From contig NC_092685.1 in the NCBI RefSeq assembly GCF_964275005.1, forward strand, positions 30,990,866-31,054,865: 64,000 bases of DNA, read 5' to 3'. The notes under the pieces are model-generated. The model did not search any database, had not been told where the DNA came from, and saw nothing but the letters and a program-made list of their open reading frames with translations. Below, in pieces: positions 38,779-50,030 of this stretch. Position 1 is the stretch's first letter, and each line of letters starts with the position of its first letter. The position numbers were made by a program, and so were the translations under genes. This DNA comes from Diadema setosum. Its lineage: Eukaryota; Echinodermata; Echinoidea; Diadematoida; Diadematidae.

Positions 38779-39961
38779 GTAGACAGATAAATAGCTGGAT
38801 GGATAGATATATAGATAAGAAAAAGAGTGAGAAAGAGAGTAAGATGTATAGAAAGACACGGTAGAAGGGAAAGAGATAGAACAAGAAAGATGATAGGAAG
38901 AGGCGGAGAATTTGACATTTTGACACAAATAAAGACGATCACAGAAAGTGTAAATAAAAAGCAAAAGATTTATATCAGCCATGAAGCCAAGCAGTAGAGG
39001 AGCGGGCATCTGAATGACGTCATTAGTAACAGGCCTATATATACATACTCTTTTATTTGGTTTGTTCTTTTCTTCTTCTTTTTTTTTTCACTTGAAGGAC
39101 GAACATAAACAAACCCTCTAGTATGGAGAACCTATATAGGCGTGTCTCTGTAACGCAGAAAAACATAAATCTTGGTCCTGTATTATGATGCAGCGCGCCG
39201 CGTTGATTGAACATAATCAATGATAAAGAAAAAGAAAGGGGAGGGCGAAGGCTTCGATCCGGGTCACCACAGACCCTGTCACTTCCCTAATTGATTAACG
39301 TTTGAGTAAACGGATCAAGTCGCGGTGACTGGGAGGATTAGCTGTGGACGATCGCGGCCGTCACGGCTCTTTTCCTCCGCCCCACATCGTGGTGTGAAAG
39401 AGGGGAAGAAATCCACATATAAGTGTGTATAAGTGGACACGCTAACTACGAGTTGACCTATGACCTATCCACTAGAATGCCAACATTTCAATGAATTTGT
39501 TATGATCAGTAATAATTGTGTAACTTTTTGGCAACCGTGTGCTTATAGCTGGAATGGATACCTTTCGGCATTGTAATTTGATTTAGATAATTAATGGCAT
39601 TGAATGTTAAAGTGTGTACTCCCGGTTTGTTTGTTTGTTTGTTTGTTTGCTTTTGTTTTAAATAATAAAAACTTATGTTTAATGACCTGAACTGAACTGA
39701 ACTATAAAAAAAAAAAAAGCATGCAGGACAGCTGCACTGATGATAAATTCAAAGTGTATGGGGGGAAAGGAATAGTTTCGAAAATTATTATTTTCATGCG
39801 TATGTAAATAAACAAGGGAAGATAAACAGTCACACATTTTTGTTGAATATATCAGACGGATAATATATATATATATATATACAGATGTCCAACAGATGTC
39901 CAACACTTCAGCACCTAAAACATTGTTTGTCAGACAACATTAAGTATATACATATATATAA

Positions 39962-40048
<87 letters not shown>

Positions 40049-43000
40049 CATAATGTTGTCTGACAAACAATGTTTTAGGTGCTGAAGTGTTGGACATCTG
40101 TTTATTTAGTGATATGTAGTGTATCATAAAAATGGTGCAATCTATGATTATTTCAGATTTATAGACATCTGCAAATCACGCGAGCAGCAAGATCATCTTC
40201 GACCTGCATGCGAAACAATCGCAAATTTCGCCGCAGCATGGATAAACTACTTCATGAATTAGTGCAAAACGCACGATTCCTCCAAGTGCACGACTGTCAT
40301 ATACGTCTATATGCCATTAACGCCTTGTACATTTCACTCATTACAAGCTGAGCATCACACATTTGGGAAGCAATGCCTGACCTATTTCACTGATATGAGA
40401 ATCAAGCAATCTTATTGATCCCTGACCTACAATCGAGGGCAGGGGAGTTGTTACACATCTACCGAAGATAGCTAGCACTACCTTTTCCTGTGACGTATAA
40501 CGGAGAGGGCCAGCTCTGTGAACATGGCAGAAATATGAGTTATGCGTTGCTTACACATCCGACATGATGGCATTTAGCCAGGTATTGCTGTCAGACACGA
40601 AATACATATAATATGATGCACACACGCATGCGCGCACACACGTCATTGTGCTATCCACACATAGTGTGTGTGTGTGTGTGTGCGTGTGTGGGTGCATGTG
40701 TGTTTGTATGAATAATTTGTGAGTTTGTTCATGTGTTTGTATACAATCATAATACGGGTTTCTTGCCTCGAGATCAAAGAAATGAGACTATTCAGCTCTT
40801 AGTTTTTTATTTATTCTAAATTTGCTATACCGCATTATTTTGCTCTAAAGTATGTTAGTGGATTCATCGCTGTTCTATATATACCATCAGTAGTTTAATG
40901 CTATCTCTTTTTATTATTTCTATTTTGGGAGGGGGGCTAACATTCTCATCGACAAGTACACTTTAACGAACCAACATCATTAAAAAAAAAAACTTTGACA
41001 GCGAAAGAACATAAACGTATAATGCTCAACTCTCAACCGCACCATGACACACAACCACTACAGTGCGCCACAGCATTTGGTATACGGTACGATATAATGG
41101 CGTATCAAACTCACATCTATGATGGTTTTCAAGGCTGGATCACTGATAATGCGGGCTTGCTTGCGGCACATCCTGCATAGATTGACGAACCAGGCGCACG
41201 GCACCCAGTACTTTGGATTGTCCGTGTGCAGATTCTTGAATATTTCTTTCTCTTGATCAGTCATTAGACCTTCCAAATGATAATGGGAAAGATAATTACG
41301 ATAATTATTAGGATTAATGACTCTGAAAGATGAAACAGACAAAAGAAGAAAAACAGTAACAATAATGATGGTTTAATGGTGATGATAATTATAAAAATGA
41401 TAACAGTGCAAAGTAATATGCCATAAGAAAATAACACTGGCAGTTTTTATATAGAGCGCATGGCGATACTGTGATGTCTGGACGCATTAATCACACTGCT
41501 ATACTAGAAACGTGACATAAGGCAAACTATCAAGATTTGTAAATGCTATAACTTGCATTATTATTCTATATTCAAGTAGACATGGAAGATTTAAATCTCA
41601 AATCAGTGCATTAAACCTTGCATTGTCACTGGCAATATTAAAAAAACAAAAACAACGTAACCAGGTTATTCAGTGGGTGCTAAAGATTAAAGTAATCTTT
41701 TTTCAGTAACACATCAGATGTACTGCATACTTATTCAAACCACATCACGCAACAGGGCATCGCTAAATACTATACCCATACCCAATGGATATATATATAT
41801 ACATATATGATTATGTAATGTATATTTTACATTCACACACACTCAAACATATGCATACAAATATATATAGATGTAATAGATAGAGGATATTAATAATATG
41901 TGACAAAATGGTTTTATGCTCGGAGCTTTTGCAAGAGTACAAAGAGACAAGGGTCAATTAATTAAACTCCATGAGAAATTGAATTCCTTTTTGTCCATAT
42001 AAATACATCATCAATTATCATTGCCTCTCCTATTCTAGACTAAAATCTCTTCCTTTTTCTCCAGTGACTCTCAAGCATGTTCTTCCTACCCGCCTCGACA
42101 AGATGAGAGAGTGTAGGGAAGCGCTTTTTGACTCTCTTGCTCCCCGATCGGTAGACCAGGATGGCCGACAGGTTGACGTAGCGGGCCAACGTCCGCCGGA
42201 TGATTCGCCCCTCCTCGTCGTTGCCCAAGATGTGGGCCGACACGTTGTACACCACTCGGTCCGGCCAGGGAATGGACTTGAACTGTGTCCACCACCTGTT
42301 GTCAGGAGAAGTCAGATTACCACGTCGCATTAGAGACAGGAAAAGTTTTTCCAATATTGCTCTGCCTGAATTCCTCGATGATAATTGAAAGGAAAAAGGA
42401 CGGATTGATTTCATAGCTCAGAAAAATAAGCATGCAGTAATATTCCATGCCCTTTGAGCACTCAGACAGAGTGATATAGGACACAAATACCTCTTCATTT
42501 ATTGTTACTCTATCAATTCACAGGAAAGTCCATAACAAATTATGTCTTTCTTAAAAGGGGCAATAATGACGTATTTTTGATATATCCGCTGTTACTCCAA
42601 CACCATCTTCTTCTTCTTTTTTTTATTATGAGTTGAAATGCACTTCACCATCAGCAGCGCTGAAATTAAATATTCGGTAAAGTGTCTGTAACAAAGTGCA
42701 AAAGTCAACATTAAGGAGGAAAATTGTGAGTTCAGGGACCTATAACAAAGTCCATACAGACAGGATAAAAGAGAGGTATGGACTATACAGAGATTGAAAA
42801 CATGCCGGAAGAGCTCATTAAACCGAATGAAAGTTGAAAGATGAGAAGAAAAATGGAATAGAAGTACGAAAGAGAAAGGTAGAAGCAAAATACCATAATT
42901 TATGACAATGATCAACGGGCACAGTGATAGAAAATACAGCTAAAATTAGGTGTTCCACACTAATTCAATGTGCTCAGCAATTTTGTATTCATTATCAAAG

Positions 43001-44182
43001 AAACGCATACCTACCATCCAAATACCTAATTATATCCATAGCCATCTGCAACATCTCTTAATCGCTTTACGCACATTATTGTTTAATTGTCTCTACACGA
43101 CTTTTATATCAGCGTGACCTTGCCAGACTGTGCGGCAAAAGGGGGATAAAGATATCACTTAACAATGTTCTCCCATAACCGATCCATTTTTGGCGGGTTC
43201 TAGCTTTTGAAATGCCATCCCATATTGTGTTAATTGCAGTGGACAAATTGGGATTATCGGAAAGGTCGATTCAGTTCCAGGGTGAGACACCAGAGCTGCG
43301 TGTTGTTATTGCTTTTTTCTCCAAAGTACAGTCAAACCTGCCAACAGTAGCCACCCAAGGGAGATGAAAATATTGGCCGTAAAGACAGGTGACCACTATA
43401 GACAGGTTATCCGACATTTGTGCTTATTATCAACATATACACATCGCTATATACATCTAGTAATTCAATTCAACTCAATTCAAACTTCATTTTCACTTCT
43501 TTCAACAGAATATTTAAAAAAAAAAGTACGTAAAGATGACATGCATTTTAAGGAATGATACACAGGCAGAAAGGAATAACATGTTCATGTCTGTAGTCAT
43601 TACAAAAGGAGGCATATACAAACATATTTGTATATTTTGTTTAAAAAATATATACGTACTTACATGTCTATAAGTATTTAAATGTATATGTATATTTATA
43701 TGTATATGTATATATATATGTATATTATGTAGGCACATGTTTCATACCTTTAACAATGTCGGTAAGCTGTTATTTTTGTACAGTGCATGGATTTGCGTGC
43801 AGATATCCACATAATGTTTTAGGAAACAAGTTTAAAGCGTATGTTTCAGTTGTTCAATTCGTTGGAAACATTAAAAAAAAAAAAGATATACGTGTGCAGC
43901 GTGTCCTTCGCCACGCCCAGGCGCGAGTTCATTGACCTACCTATCGAAGACGACGGTCACATAGAAACCGAGCACGAAACTTATGGGGAACACCTTGGTG
44001 TACTCGTAGGCGTAGGTGGCCAACTTGTCGAAGTTTTCCTTGACCTCGTCCTTGAAGGCAAAGCGGTAGATCAAGCTGACGATGCTGTAGAGGAGCAGGA
44101 AGACGAGCATTTCGCGCCATAGCAGCTTGTAGACGCTGGCTCGCCATCGGAAAAGCAGGCCGGCCAAGCCGCCGAGCTGGAT
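27093..44182 (-). CDS. BEST: bestrophin, calcium-activated anion channel (8 exons; N-terminal ~10 aa missing)
   Basis: Bestrophins form pentameric Ca2+-gated Cl-/HCO3- channels in plasma or intracellular membranes. Exons in reading order on the minus strand: 44182-43941, 42295-42090, 41269-41115, 35093-35016, 32769-32614, 31584-31504, 28818-28667 and 27885-27093; together 1863 nt, 620 aa. All introns are GT-AG and all phases agree. Residues 1-81: first membrane helices and neck ([17 protein letters not shown]). Then [20 protein letters not shown], the aperture region ([10 protein letters not shown]), [21 protein letters not shown], and the Ca2+ clasp at about 288-296 (FGEDDDDFD). These match vertebrate BEST1-4 nearly collinearly. 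From about residue 360 the tail is low-complexity (Ser, His, Gly, Asn, Arg) with short repeats and no family similarity. The paralogue type is not resolvable by eye. Confidence 0.95.
28629..28657 (+). repeat. (GT)n microsatellite next to the bestrophin exon G donor
   Basis: About 14 GT dinucleotides (CA on the transcribed strand) starting roughly nine bases inside the intron. Confidence 0.95.
28667..28818 (-). CDS. BEST: bestrophin exon G
   Basis: Encodes [20 protein letters not shown] and then a basic [13 protein letters not shown] stretch. This is the end of the conserved cytosolic domain that wraps neighbouring subunits. The donor GTATGT is followed within a few bases by a (CA)n repeat (as read on the minus strand). 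Phase 2. Confidence 0.93.
29984..30225 (-). repeat. non-LTR retrotransposon 3' end-like repeat, copy 1
   Basis: Reverse complement ends in GGAAATAAAATGAATTGAAT followed by more TGAAT units, a typical retroposon tail. The internal part shares GAAAGCAAGCT and a CC(C)GAGTAATCAG-like segment with the copy at 32032-32280. Intronic in the bestrophin gene, in the same orientation as that gene. Confidence 0.55.
31504..31584 (-). CDS. BEST: bestrophin exon F (calcium clasp)
   Basis: Encodes [20 protein letters not shown] then IVDRNIE. The acidic cluster corresponds to the Ca2+ clasp of human BEST1 (about residues 300-304) and is fully conserved, so calcium gating is expected. Acceptor CCACTGCAG, donor GTAACA. 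Confidence 0.97.
32032..32280 (-). repeat. non-LTR retrotransposon 3' end-like repeat, copy 2
   Basis: Begins (plus strand) with TTCAATTTCAATTTCAATT and ends with GTGAAAGCAAGCTGGTACAG then GGGATAAATCAG, parallel to the copy near 30.0-30.2 kb but diverged. Weaker related AATTCAATTCAA tails are seen near 43.46, 50.91 and 58.23 kb. Confidence 0.5.
32614..32769 (-). CDS. BEST: bestrophin exon E (TM segments)
   Basis: Encodes [37 protein letters not shown] and [15 protein letters not shown]. These align with the family's FLTCLVGRQFL and [10 protein letters not shown] blocks. Acceptor TTGTGCAG, donor GTAGGT, phase 0 at both ends. Confidence 0.96.
33344..33367 (+). repeat. poly-T/poly-G junction run
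   Basis: 11 T followed directly by 13 G; reverse of the C/A runs in MRPS10 introns. Confidence 0.9.
35016..35093 (-). CDS. BEST: bestrophin exon D
   Basis: Encodes [20 protein letters not shown] then PLVYTQ, matching the helix before the third membrane segment. The acceptor CTGCAG is preceded on the minus strand by a (TTG)n tract that takes the place of a normal polypyrimidine run. Donor GTAAGT. Confidence 0.95.
35240..35313 (+). repeat. (TTG)n microsatellite
   Basis: About 24 TTG units with a few interruptions. A shorter CAACAA run at 35099-35117 abuts the bestrophin exon D acceptor. Confidence 0.95.
36900..37225 (+). repeat. purine-rich (GA/GGA) low-complexity tract
   Basis: G- and A-rich stretches (GAGAGAAAGAGGGAG, a G run near 37003-37016, GGAGGAGGAGGAGG near 37193) give Ser/Pro/Leu ORFs on the minus strand that I do not regard as genes. 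Intronic in the bestrophin gene. Confidence 0.6.
38747..38777 (+). repeat. (ATAG)n microsatellite
   Basis: About eight ATAG units, with a degenerate continuation to 38820. It creates the [11 protein letters not shown] part of a spurious 244-aa minus ORF. Confidence 0.95.
39893..40100. mobile_element. 208-bp inverted repeat with (TA)n core
   Basis: The ~51-bp arms start CAGATGTCCAACACTTCAGC and run to CAGACAACATTA; the right arm is their exact reverse complement by eye. The ~100-bp centre is almost pure TA. The left flank carries an extra partial copy of the arm start (AGATGTCCAAC). Likely a fold-back MITE in a bestrophin intron; no clear target duplication. Confidence 0.8.
41115..41269 (-). 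CDS. BEST: bestrophin exon C (aperture region)
   Basis: Reads [13 protein letters not shown], then [15 protein letters not shown] and [13 protein letters not shown]. The WVP-x-x-WF-x-NL pattern is the family hallmark. In alignment with human BEST1, SDPALK corresponds to RDPILL, so the position equivalent to aperture Ile205 is Ala. Donor GTGAGT. Confidence 0.95.
42090..42295 (-). CDS. BEST: bestrophin exon B
   Basis: Encodes the diagnostic RWW segment, then [40 protein letters not shown] and [12 protein letters not shown], all signature blocks of the family. Acceptor CCTGACAACAG, donor GTAGGA. Confidence 0.96.
43941..44182 (-). CDS. BEST: bestrophin exon A (TM1, TM2, pore neck)
   Basis: After the acceptor CGTCTGCAG it reads [20 protein letters not shown], matching the start of bestrophins about eleven residues in. 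Then come [18 protein letters not shown] and the neck [12 protein letters not shown]. The donor is GTAGGT, phase 2. No in-frame ATG lies upstream before the acceptor, so at least one earlier exon is required. Confidence 0.95.
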
Positions 44183-44330
44183 CTGCAGACGACAAGGGGT
44201 GGACAGATTTTAAGAGAAACTGACACTGTTGACGTCATAATGTGAACATCGTATTCAACAACAAATTGAGTATATAGTCCCCTAGTGTACAAACAAATGT
44301 GAAAAGGCGTCTTGAGCAGAGTGCCGATAC

Positions 44331-44357
44331 TTGATTCCAGCTGCAATTGTAGGTCAT
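44331..44357 (-). CDS. tentative bestrophin start exon (9 codons)
   Basis: ATG ACC TAC ... encodes MTYNCSWNQ and is followed by GTATCG as donor, phase 0, only 148 bp upstream of exon A. Joined to exon A it gives a protein start of nearly the family's length (22 residues to the first Trp of the FRW motif, against 24 in human BEST1) and begins MT-Y where bestrophins have MTxTY. The donor and Kozak context are weak and the remaining residues do not match, so this may be chance. The real start exon could lie further upstream. Confidence 0.25.
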
Positions 44358-44399
44358 ATGGATCCTTTGATGTTCATCAGTAACACATGAAGGAATTCT

Positions 44400-46329
44400 A
44401 TATGAGAGACGTTGGCGTCCGCCCTCTGCATAGATCTATTTTATGAGCACCACAACCAAACATATCGTTTTTAATATGAGGTTACTTAACGGGTAAGATT
44501 ATCATTGGTTTACAACTCACTTCAGTTGCTTATGCTAGTGCACATTTTCGTGACTATTCTTATATCTGATCAGGTATATCTTAGCAGAAATCAGAGTGAA
44601 CAGTTTACAGGCTGGATAGAAATTTATGGTGTCATTAGACTGAGGAAATTTCAACAAAAGTATCACGTGGTGTATGATTGTCGTCTACCATCAGGGTCTG
44701 AAGATGGTGAAGTCATCTTACATTGTACCTCGTCAGTTTTCGGTCATCTTTACTTTATGCGCAAACTACAGTTTTAGCGTGAAAAGGAAACTTATTGGCA
44801 AGTAGTAATTTGTTTAAAACCATCAACATCTTAGCCCTCTCTGTTTGGACTGACGGAGGGAGATCCATGCTATCAGTTAGCGTAGAGCACATACATTACG
44901 TTCAAAACTTTCGACAGACATTAACCAGTTTGTTAGATATACATGTTTGTACAGCGTTCAAGGTACACTTTCATTTATCTATATAAAACGTTTTGTCATT
45001 GAAGTGGGGAAAACACCCGCACAATTCGTGGATGAAAGTTTGAATGTGAAGACTTGCGAATCGTTCGTTGCATGGTGTTACACGATGTAGCGTATATGTA
45101 CAGGATGGCGCATTACAGGACCATGTCGTGGTTGTATGTGATATCATACAGGACCGACCAGTCATTACTAAAGTCTCCTCTGCGCACATCACCCTCCGGA
45201 AGCATCTAATAGGATAAGGCTTTACCTTAGACTGCCCAACGAAATGATACTTAAGTAACGCATAAAGCTGGCGTAAAAATAGAGCAAGGATAGGGCACGC
45301 CACGCCAGCAATTTGAGGCCGATTTGCGTCCCCATTTAGCACTCAGTGATGACAACATTAGTTTGTGACGTCATATCCTGGAGAACCATGGCGCTGTTTT
45401 CCCCCAATTTGACAAGCAAGAAGGCCCTCGGGCGATCGAACTATTTAAAAACTTGTTTTGAAGTACATCCCTTGCCTAATAACAATAAAAGAGCTTCTGT
45501 GTGTGTTTGCTGTTGTTTTGACATCGCACGATGTTCCTTGTACAAGCCCTGTAGGTAACAAACGTCTTGGATGCCGTCGTTAGTTTACAAACTTGACATG
45601 GGACTTTTGTCAAGTAATGACCTATTTTAACATTACAAGAGTTAATAAAAGTCATCAACGGGAAAGAAGGCAGTATGTCTCTACGTAATGACAGCTACAT
45701 GCATTTATCCTTTCGATTTGTCAAGTCATTACCTGACAATCCATGTAAGTGTGAGAAGAGACATGGTCACTGTGTGAAAATATACCACTGTTTATACAAG
45801 TATATCGTATTATAGTGTGCGTTTGTGTGTGAGCGTGAGATAAGAACCGCGGAACGGAGGGGTAGTGCTCGTTTTTAGTGTTGGAAGAAGGATCAATGCT
45901 CCCTTCATTAACCCCTTCAAATAAATAGTTGGGTTTTTTTTTCTGTTGTGTTTTATAACTGCATGTATCATGTTTTGTATCTTTAACCTGTGTGGACCTC
46001 TCTAAAATCCAGCCTTTAACTGACGAGTGTGTTCCATTCAAACATACAAGTGGAATGCACAGCAACGAATGAGACTGAAATAAAACAAAAAATTGGAGAG
46101 AAAATTTTAAATGAAGAGGTGCAAACCTTCTGCTGTCTCTAACGAATTTGAACCAAGATTCTTCCAGTTTCATCTGTTATCATTGTTGTGAAAGGACCGT
46201 CAGTTTTAATGCAACAAGAATTATGCTCACCATGATTTCTAATAGTAAATAATGCATTCTTTAATACTATTAAATTCTATCTTCACATAAAAAGTCACAA
46301 AAGTACTTGAATGAGAGGAATTTCCCATG
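44400..46329. other. no supported feature
   Basis: AT-rich sequence with several 60-150 codon open frames on both strands. None has a recognisable domain or convincing splice context. It may be 5' intron or promoter-proximal DNA of the bestrophin gene. Confidence 0.4.
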
Positions 46330-46985
46330 TCTAAAAAGGTTGCAGTTCGTCATTCTGCGGAAGGTTCGTTAAAGGGGATGGCTAGTAACTGATCAGTGGG
46401 AATCAGTGGGAATGCTGGGGGATGATTGGTCCCATCCTTGTAGGATTCATTTAAGAGTACATTATATATCTAATGTTGTGTGAAAATTATTTGCTTCAGA
46501 ATGGTCTCATATTCAAGTAAGTTGCAGTTTAATGCCCCGTCACTGTACAGGCACGCTAACCTGGAAACATTAAACTGCACATTACTTGAATATGAGACCA
46601 TTCTGAAGCAAATAATTTTCACACAACAATTATAGATATATAATGTACTCTTAAATGAATCCCACAAGGATTGGAACAATCATTCCTCAGCATTCCCACT
46701 GATTCCTACTGATCAGTTACTAGCCATCCCCTTTAATCCGAAAATGAAATAAGGTTCATTATGCCGAACGTTCGTTAATCCAAAAATAAAAAAAGGTTCG
46801 TTAAGTAGGCCTATGCATCTTTCTTTCTTTCTTTCTTTCTTTCTTCCTTTCTTTATTTTTCTTGTTTTCGGAACAGCAATACAGAATGTTTGGATTAATG
46901 AACTCATTTTAATATTCGGATCAACGATCATCTACGTGTACAGAATTTGTGTGTTTTGGAGTAACGGACCTTCGGAATAACAAAC
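46330..46985. repeat. GGTTCGTTAATCCGAA-type repeat interrupted by the TTAA element
   Basis: Flanks of the element read AAGGTTCG|TTAA and TTAA|TCCGAAAATG, which rejoin to a phrase found intact at 49861-49880. The repeat continues to about 46985 with GTTCGTTAATCCAAAAATA, a (CTTT)n run and inverted copies near 46,900-46,985 (CCTTCGGAATAAC). Confidence 0.7.
46373..46732. mobile_element. 360-bp palindromic MITE with TTAA target duplication
   Basis: The ends are AGGGGATGGCTAGTAACTGA and its exact reverse complement, flanked on both sides by TTAA (46369-46372 and 46733-46736). Arms of ~160 bp pair with few mismatches around a ~33-base loop (46535-46567). TTAA duplication is the hallmark of piggyBac-type transposition, so I class it as a piggyBac-like non-autonomous element. 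It is non-coding. Confidence 0.85.
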
Positions 46986-48485
46986 CTTAATTCGTCTTAG
47001 GAGAACAAGCCTTCGAAACGACAGAAACAAACCCTAAAGTCAGTATTATACAGTCACACCTTGCCGGATTGTGCAAAATGTTATATCCGTTCCGCTCTGC
47101 TCGGGTTTGTTTCTTGTGTTTGCGCATGCACAAAACTTGGAACAGACGCCACCTGACAAAATACATTCTCTGGTTTAACATTTTGCTGCAAACTGAACAT
47201 GCGTTTTCTTCGCAACACGTGTGTTCCTCGTCCTGTGTTTGTCGCTTCGTATTTGTTAATGTCCATGAGACTATTTGTGTCAGGAACTAGACTACTACCT
47301 AATTCGCATATACTATAGCAAACATTAGAAGTTCAGGACTAGAGTATTGACCAGGAATGGAGACGATTTTCAGCATCGGATACTTTTTTTTTCTATCCAG
47401 TTTCTATCCGTCGAACGTTCACTAATGCCATCTGGCAAAGTGTGACTGGTTCATGCTTATGAGATAGACCACTGGAATTACTAATCAAATCGCCTTATTA
47501 AGTCGATTTTGTATATTATACAAGCCAGTGTCAAACGAGAGTAAGATTCACATCTCTTGCGAGAAAGCATATAGTATATATAGGACTATATGATAAAAAG
47601 TGCTAACTGTGTGCTTTTATATCTCGTTGCATGCACTAATGATATACCCACACACACACACAAAAAAAAAATGAGGCTTCACATTGCTCTCATTATAGCC
47701 CAGCGTCGATATGGAGTTGGGGGGGGGGTGGGGGAGGGGATGTTTACCAGCAGAGCTCGTGCTCAGTAATCTTAGTAACGATATACCATACTAAACGTTA
47801 GCACACTTCCTTTCCGTGCGAGACGACACTCTTGCTATTCTATACATAGAATACAGTACATTTCTATTGGAAAAGGGCTACAGCAAACGGACAAGAAGCA
47901 ATTCTCACAGCACTGACTGTTTCTACGAATATCAGTCTCCGGGTGTGATCGCCGCAGCGAGACGTGTTCCACACAATAAATGGCGCCAAGATTCGGTTCT
48001 TTCCGAAGCAATTTTATGACCGCTACGAGCGATCGTATGACGCTAATAGCGAAAGCTACTCCAGGTGGCAGAAATTAAAAATAACCTCCAGTGACTCTCA
48101 TTCTTTTTTTATCGACTCTCGATTCTTTCTGTTTTATCACCTCTCAAGGATATATTATTTACACTTGACTCCATATGTATATGCAATGCATGGAACGGAC
48201 TTTATCACACTGTAAGCAAGAATAACGGAGGAAAGACTGTCATGCTGCAATGGAGAATCATTACAAACATACCACAGCAGTGTAAAAAAGAAAGAAAGTT
48301 GCTCTAATACGAAAATACAGTCTTTCTTGGTGTTATGTTATATCTAAGAGTAAAATACATCTATGTCTAGAGATAAAAAGAAAGCTTGCTCTGTAATGCT
48401 GTTGTGTCTCTATTTTAAAGGGAACAAGCGAAAAGGTATACTCTTGTAGTAAAACAACAATAGAAATAGACGTAGGTAAATCCTG

Positions 48486-48544
48486 TCATACCTTCACATA
48501 ATGCCGACTCTTGTGCTTGTCGGCTTTGTGTTTGTCGTAGATAT
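48486..48544 (-). other. possible small exon, Lys/His-rich
   Basis: Minus-strand NIYDKHKADKHKSRHYVK lies between a weak acceptor (CTTTGAG) and the donor AAG|GTATGA, and is GC-richer than its surroundings. It contains a short tandem (GACAARCACAARRSY twice). It does not resemble the expected bestrophin N-terminus, and its start phase is awkward. Confidence 0.2.
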
Positions 48545-49767
48545 TCCTCAAAGATCAATGCCAACTACTTCCATTAAGATGAACATAATCTTTATCACTT
48601 CCTCAGAGAAAACATGGAGAATTGCCTAAGCTGTGTATTTCTTATGAAATGAGATAGACTGAGCTAATAAATTTGAACTTGAATGTTTTACAAATGGATA
48701 TTTTGATAAATGAATAAATTGAGAGATGTGTAAGTTCACAAACATAATGCGTGAAAAAAGCAAAATAAAAAATTAAAATCAGCATGAAATTTAATGCTTT
48801 ATAGATCAACATTTTAATAAATATCAAAAGTTTTCCAATTACTCAATTCATTATGTGAGTTCATGAACACAAAGCATGAAAAACTTAAATGAAAGATTTT
48901 ATGATACATCAGCATACCTCGTAAGTTCACATCACCGTATGTATAATGTTATGAACAAAATAGAAACGCTCCCAGCCGGGAGGTCGAACGAGATTAGTTG
49001 TGTTCAACCACGAGTTCCAACGACGTGCATGGACGTGTGTAAGTGGCATGCGGTTATTATGATGCGATCTCGCAACCACAAACCATTTGTCACGCCAAAT
49101 GTTGCACGCATCGCGAGATCGGTCCAAGGACTACATGAGCGCAGTGAAATATGATATAGTAAACACTACACTGCCTTCTCCGTGACCTTGAAGAGACGCA
49201 CGCGGTGTAGTCATTACTACATGAGCAAATGTTTCTCTGACCTTCGCAGCCGAAGTCAATCTGGAAGACGTGGTCTTATAGGAAGCGAGCGCAAATTCGA
49301 GCTAACACTTTAACGCGGTATCCTTCAAGAGCGGGCAATAATTGATAGTGATAACGGCGTCTTGCGCTAATCTGAGGTGACAGGCCAGCGACTTTAGGCG
49401 CGGTCGCCAAAGGTTTTGCAAGTCGTGGTGAAAGGAGAAGGAGAAGGGAGGTGAGAGAGTGGTTATACCACACAGGTACAACGCCTGTTTATCTGATAAT
49501 ATATGTGTGTGTATGTGTGTGTGCGTATGAGTGTAGTGTTCTGAGCAGTTGTTGCCGATAAAGGAACTATAGACATAATAGGACGTTAAGTGATCATTAT
49601 AAATTATAAAGTGAAAACACAATGGCCAGAAAGTGAAACGTTATGGTGTTCCGAAAGATCGCAACTGTCCTAAGAGAGCGAGAGGGGTAGCAAGAAAAGT
49701 GTGAATTATTCGTCCTCATCCCTCTTCATAATGGCTGGTTTTAGCCCTAATGATCAATGTTTTGACG

Positions 49768-50030
49768 GGTGCGGTTCGTTATTTCGAAGGTTCGCTATTC
49801 CGAAGGTTTGTTATTCCGAAGGTTCGTTAATCCGAATCACACGAATTCCCTATACCTAGAGGTTCGTTAATCCGAAAATGAAAAAGGGTTCGTTAATCCG
49901 AACATTTGTGGCGTTATTCCGAAGGTTCGTTTTTCCGAAGATTTGTTAATCCGAAAATGAAATTCGGAATAACGAACCTTCGGAATAACGAATCTTTGGA
50001 CTGAAGAGCCTTCGGAATAACGAACTGTAA
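49768..50030. repeat. GGTTCGTTATTCCGAA repeat cluster with inverted halves
   Basis: At least nine copies of GGTTCGTTAWTCCGAA or variants on the plus strand, followed by reverse-oriented CTTCGGAATAACGAAC copies. The two halves can fold back. Internal spacers such as AATGAAAAAGG recur. No coding capacity. Confidence 0.8.

Noticed and set aside
38275..39009. 244-aa minus-strand ORF
   Set aside because: Its middle is an (ATAG)n microsatellite read as YLSI repeats. The rest has no domain and no exon-like borders, and it lies in a bestrophin intron.
39236..39270. Possible tRNA T-arm (GGATCGAAGCC on the minus strand)
   Set aside because: No matching A box or foldable cloverleaf around it.
45721..46173. 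150-aa minus-strand ORF
   Set aside because: No recognisable domain, contains low-complexity HTQTHT, and has no transcript-like context.
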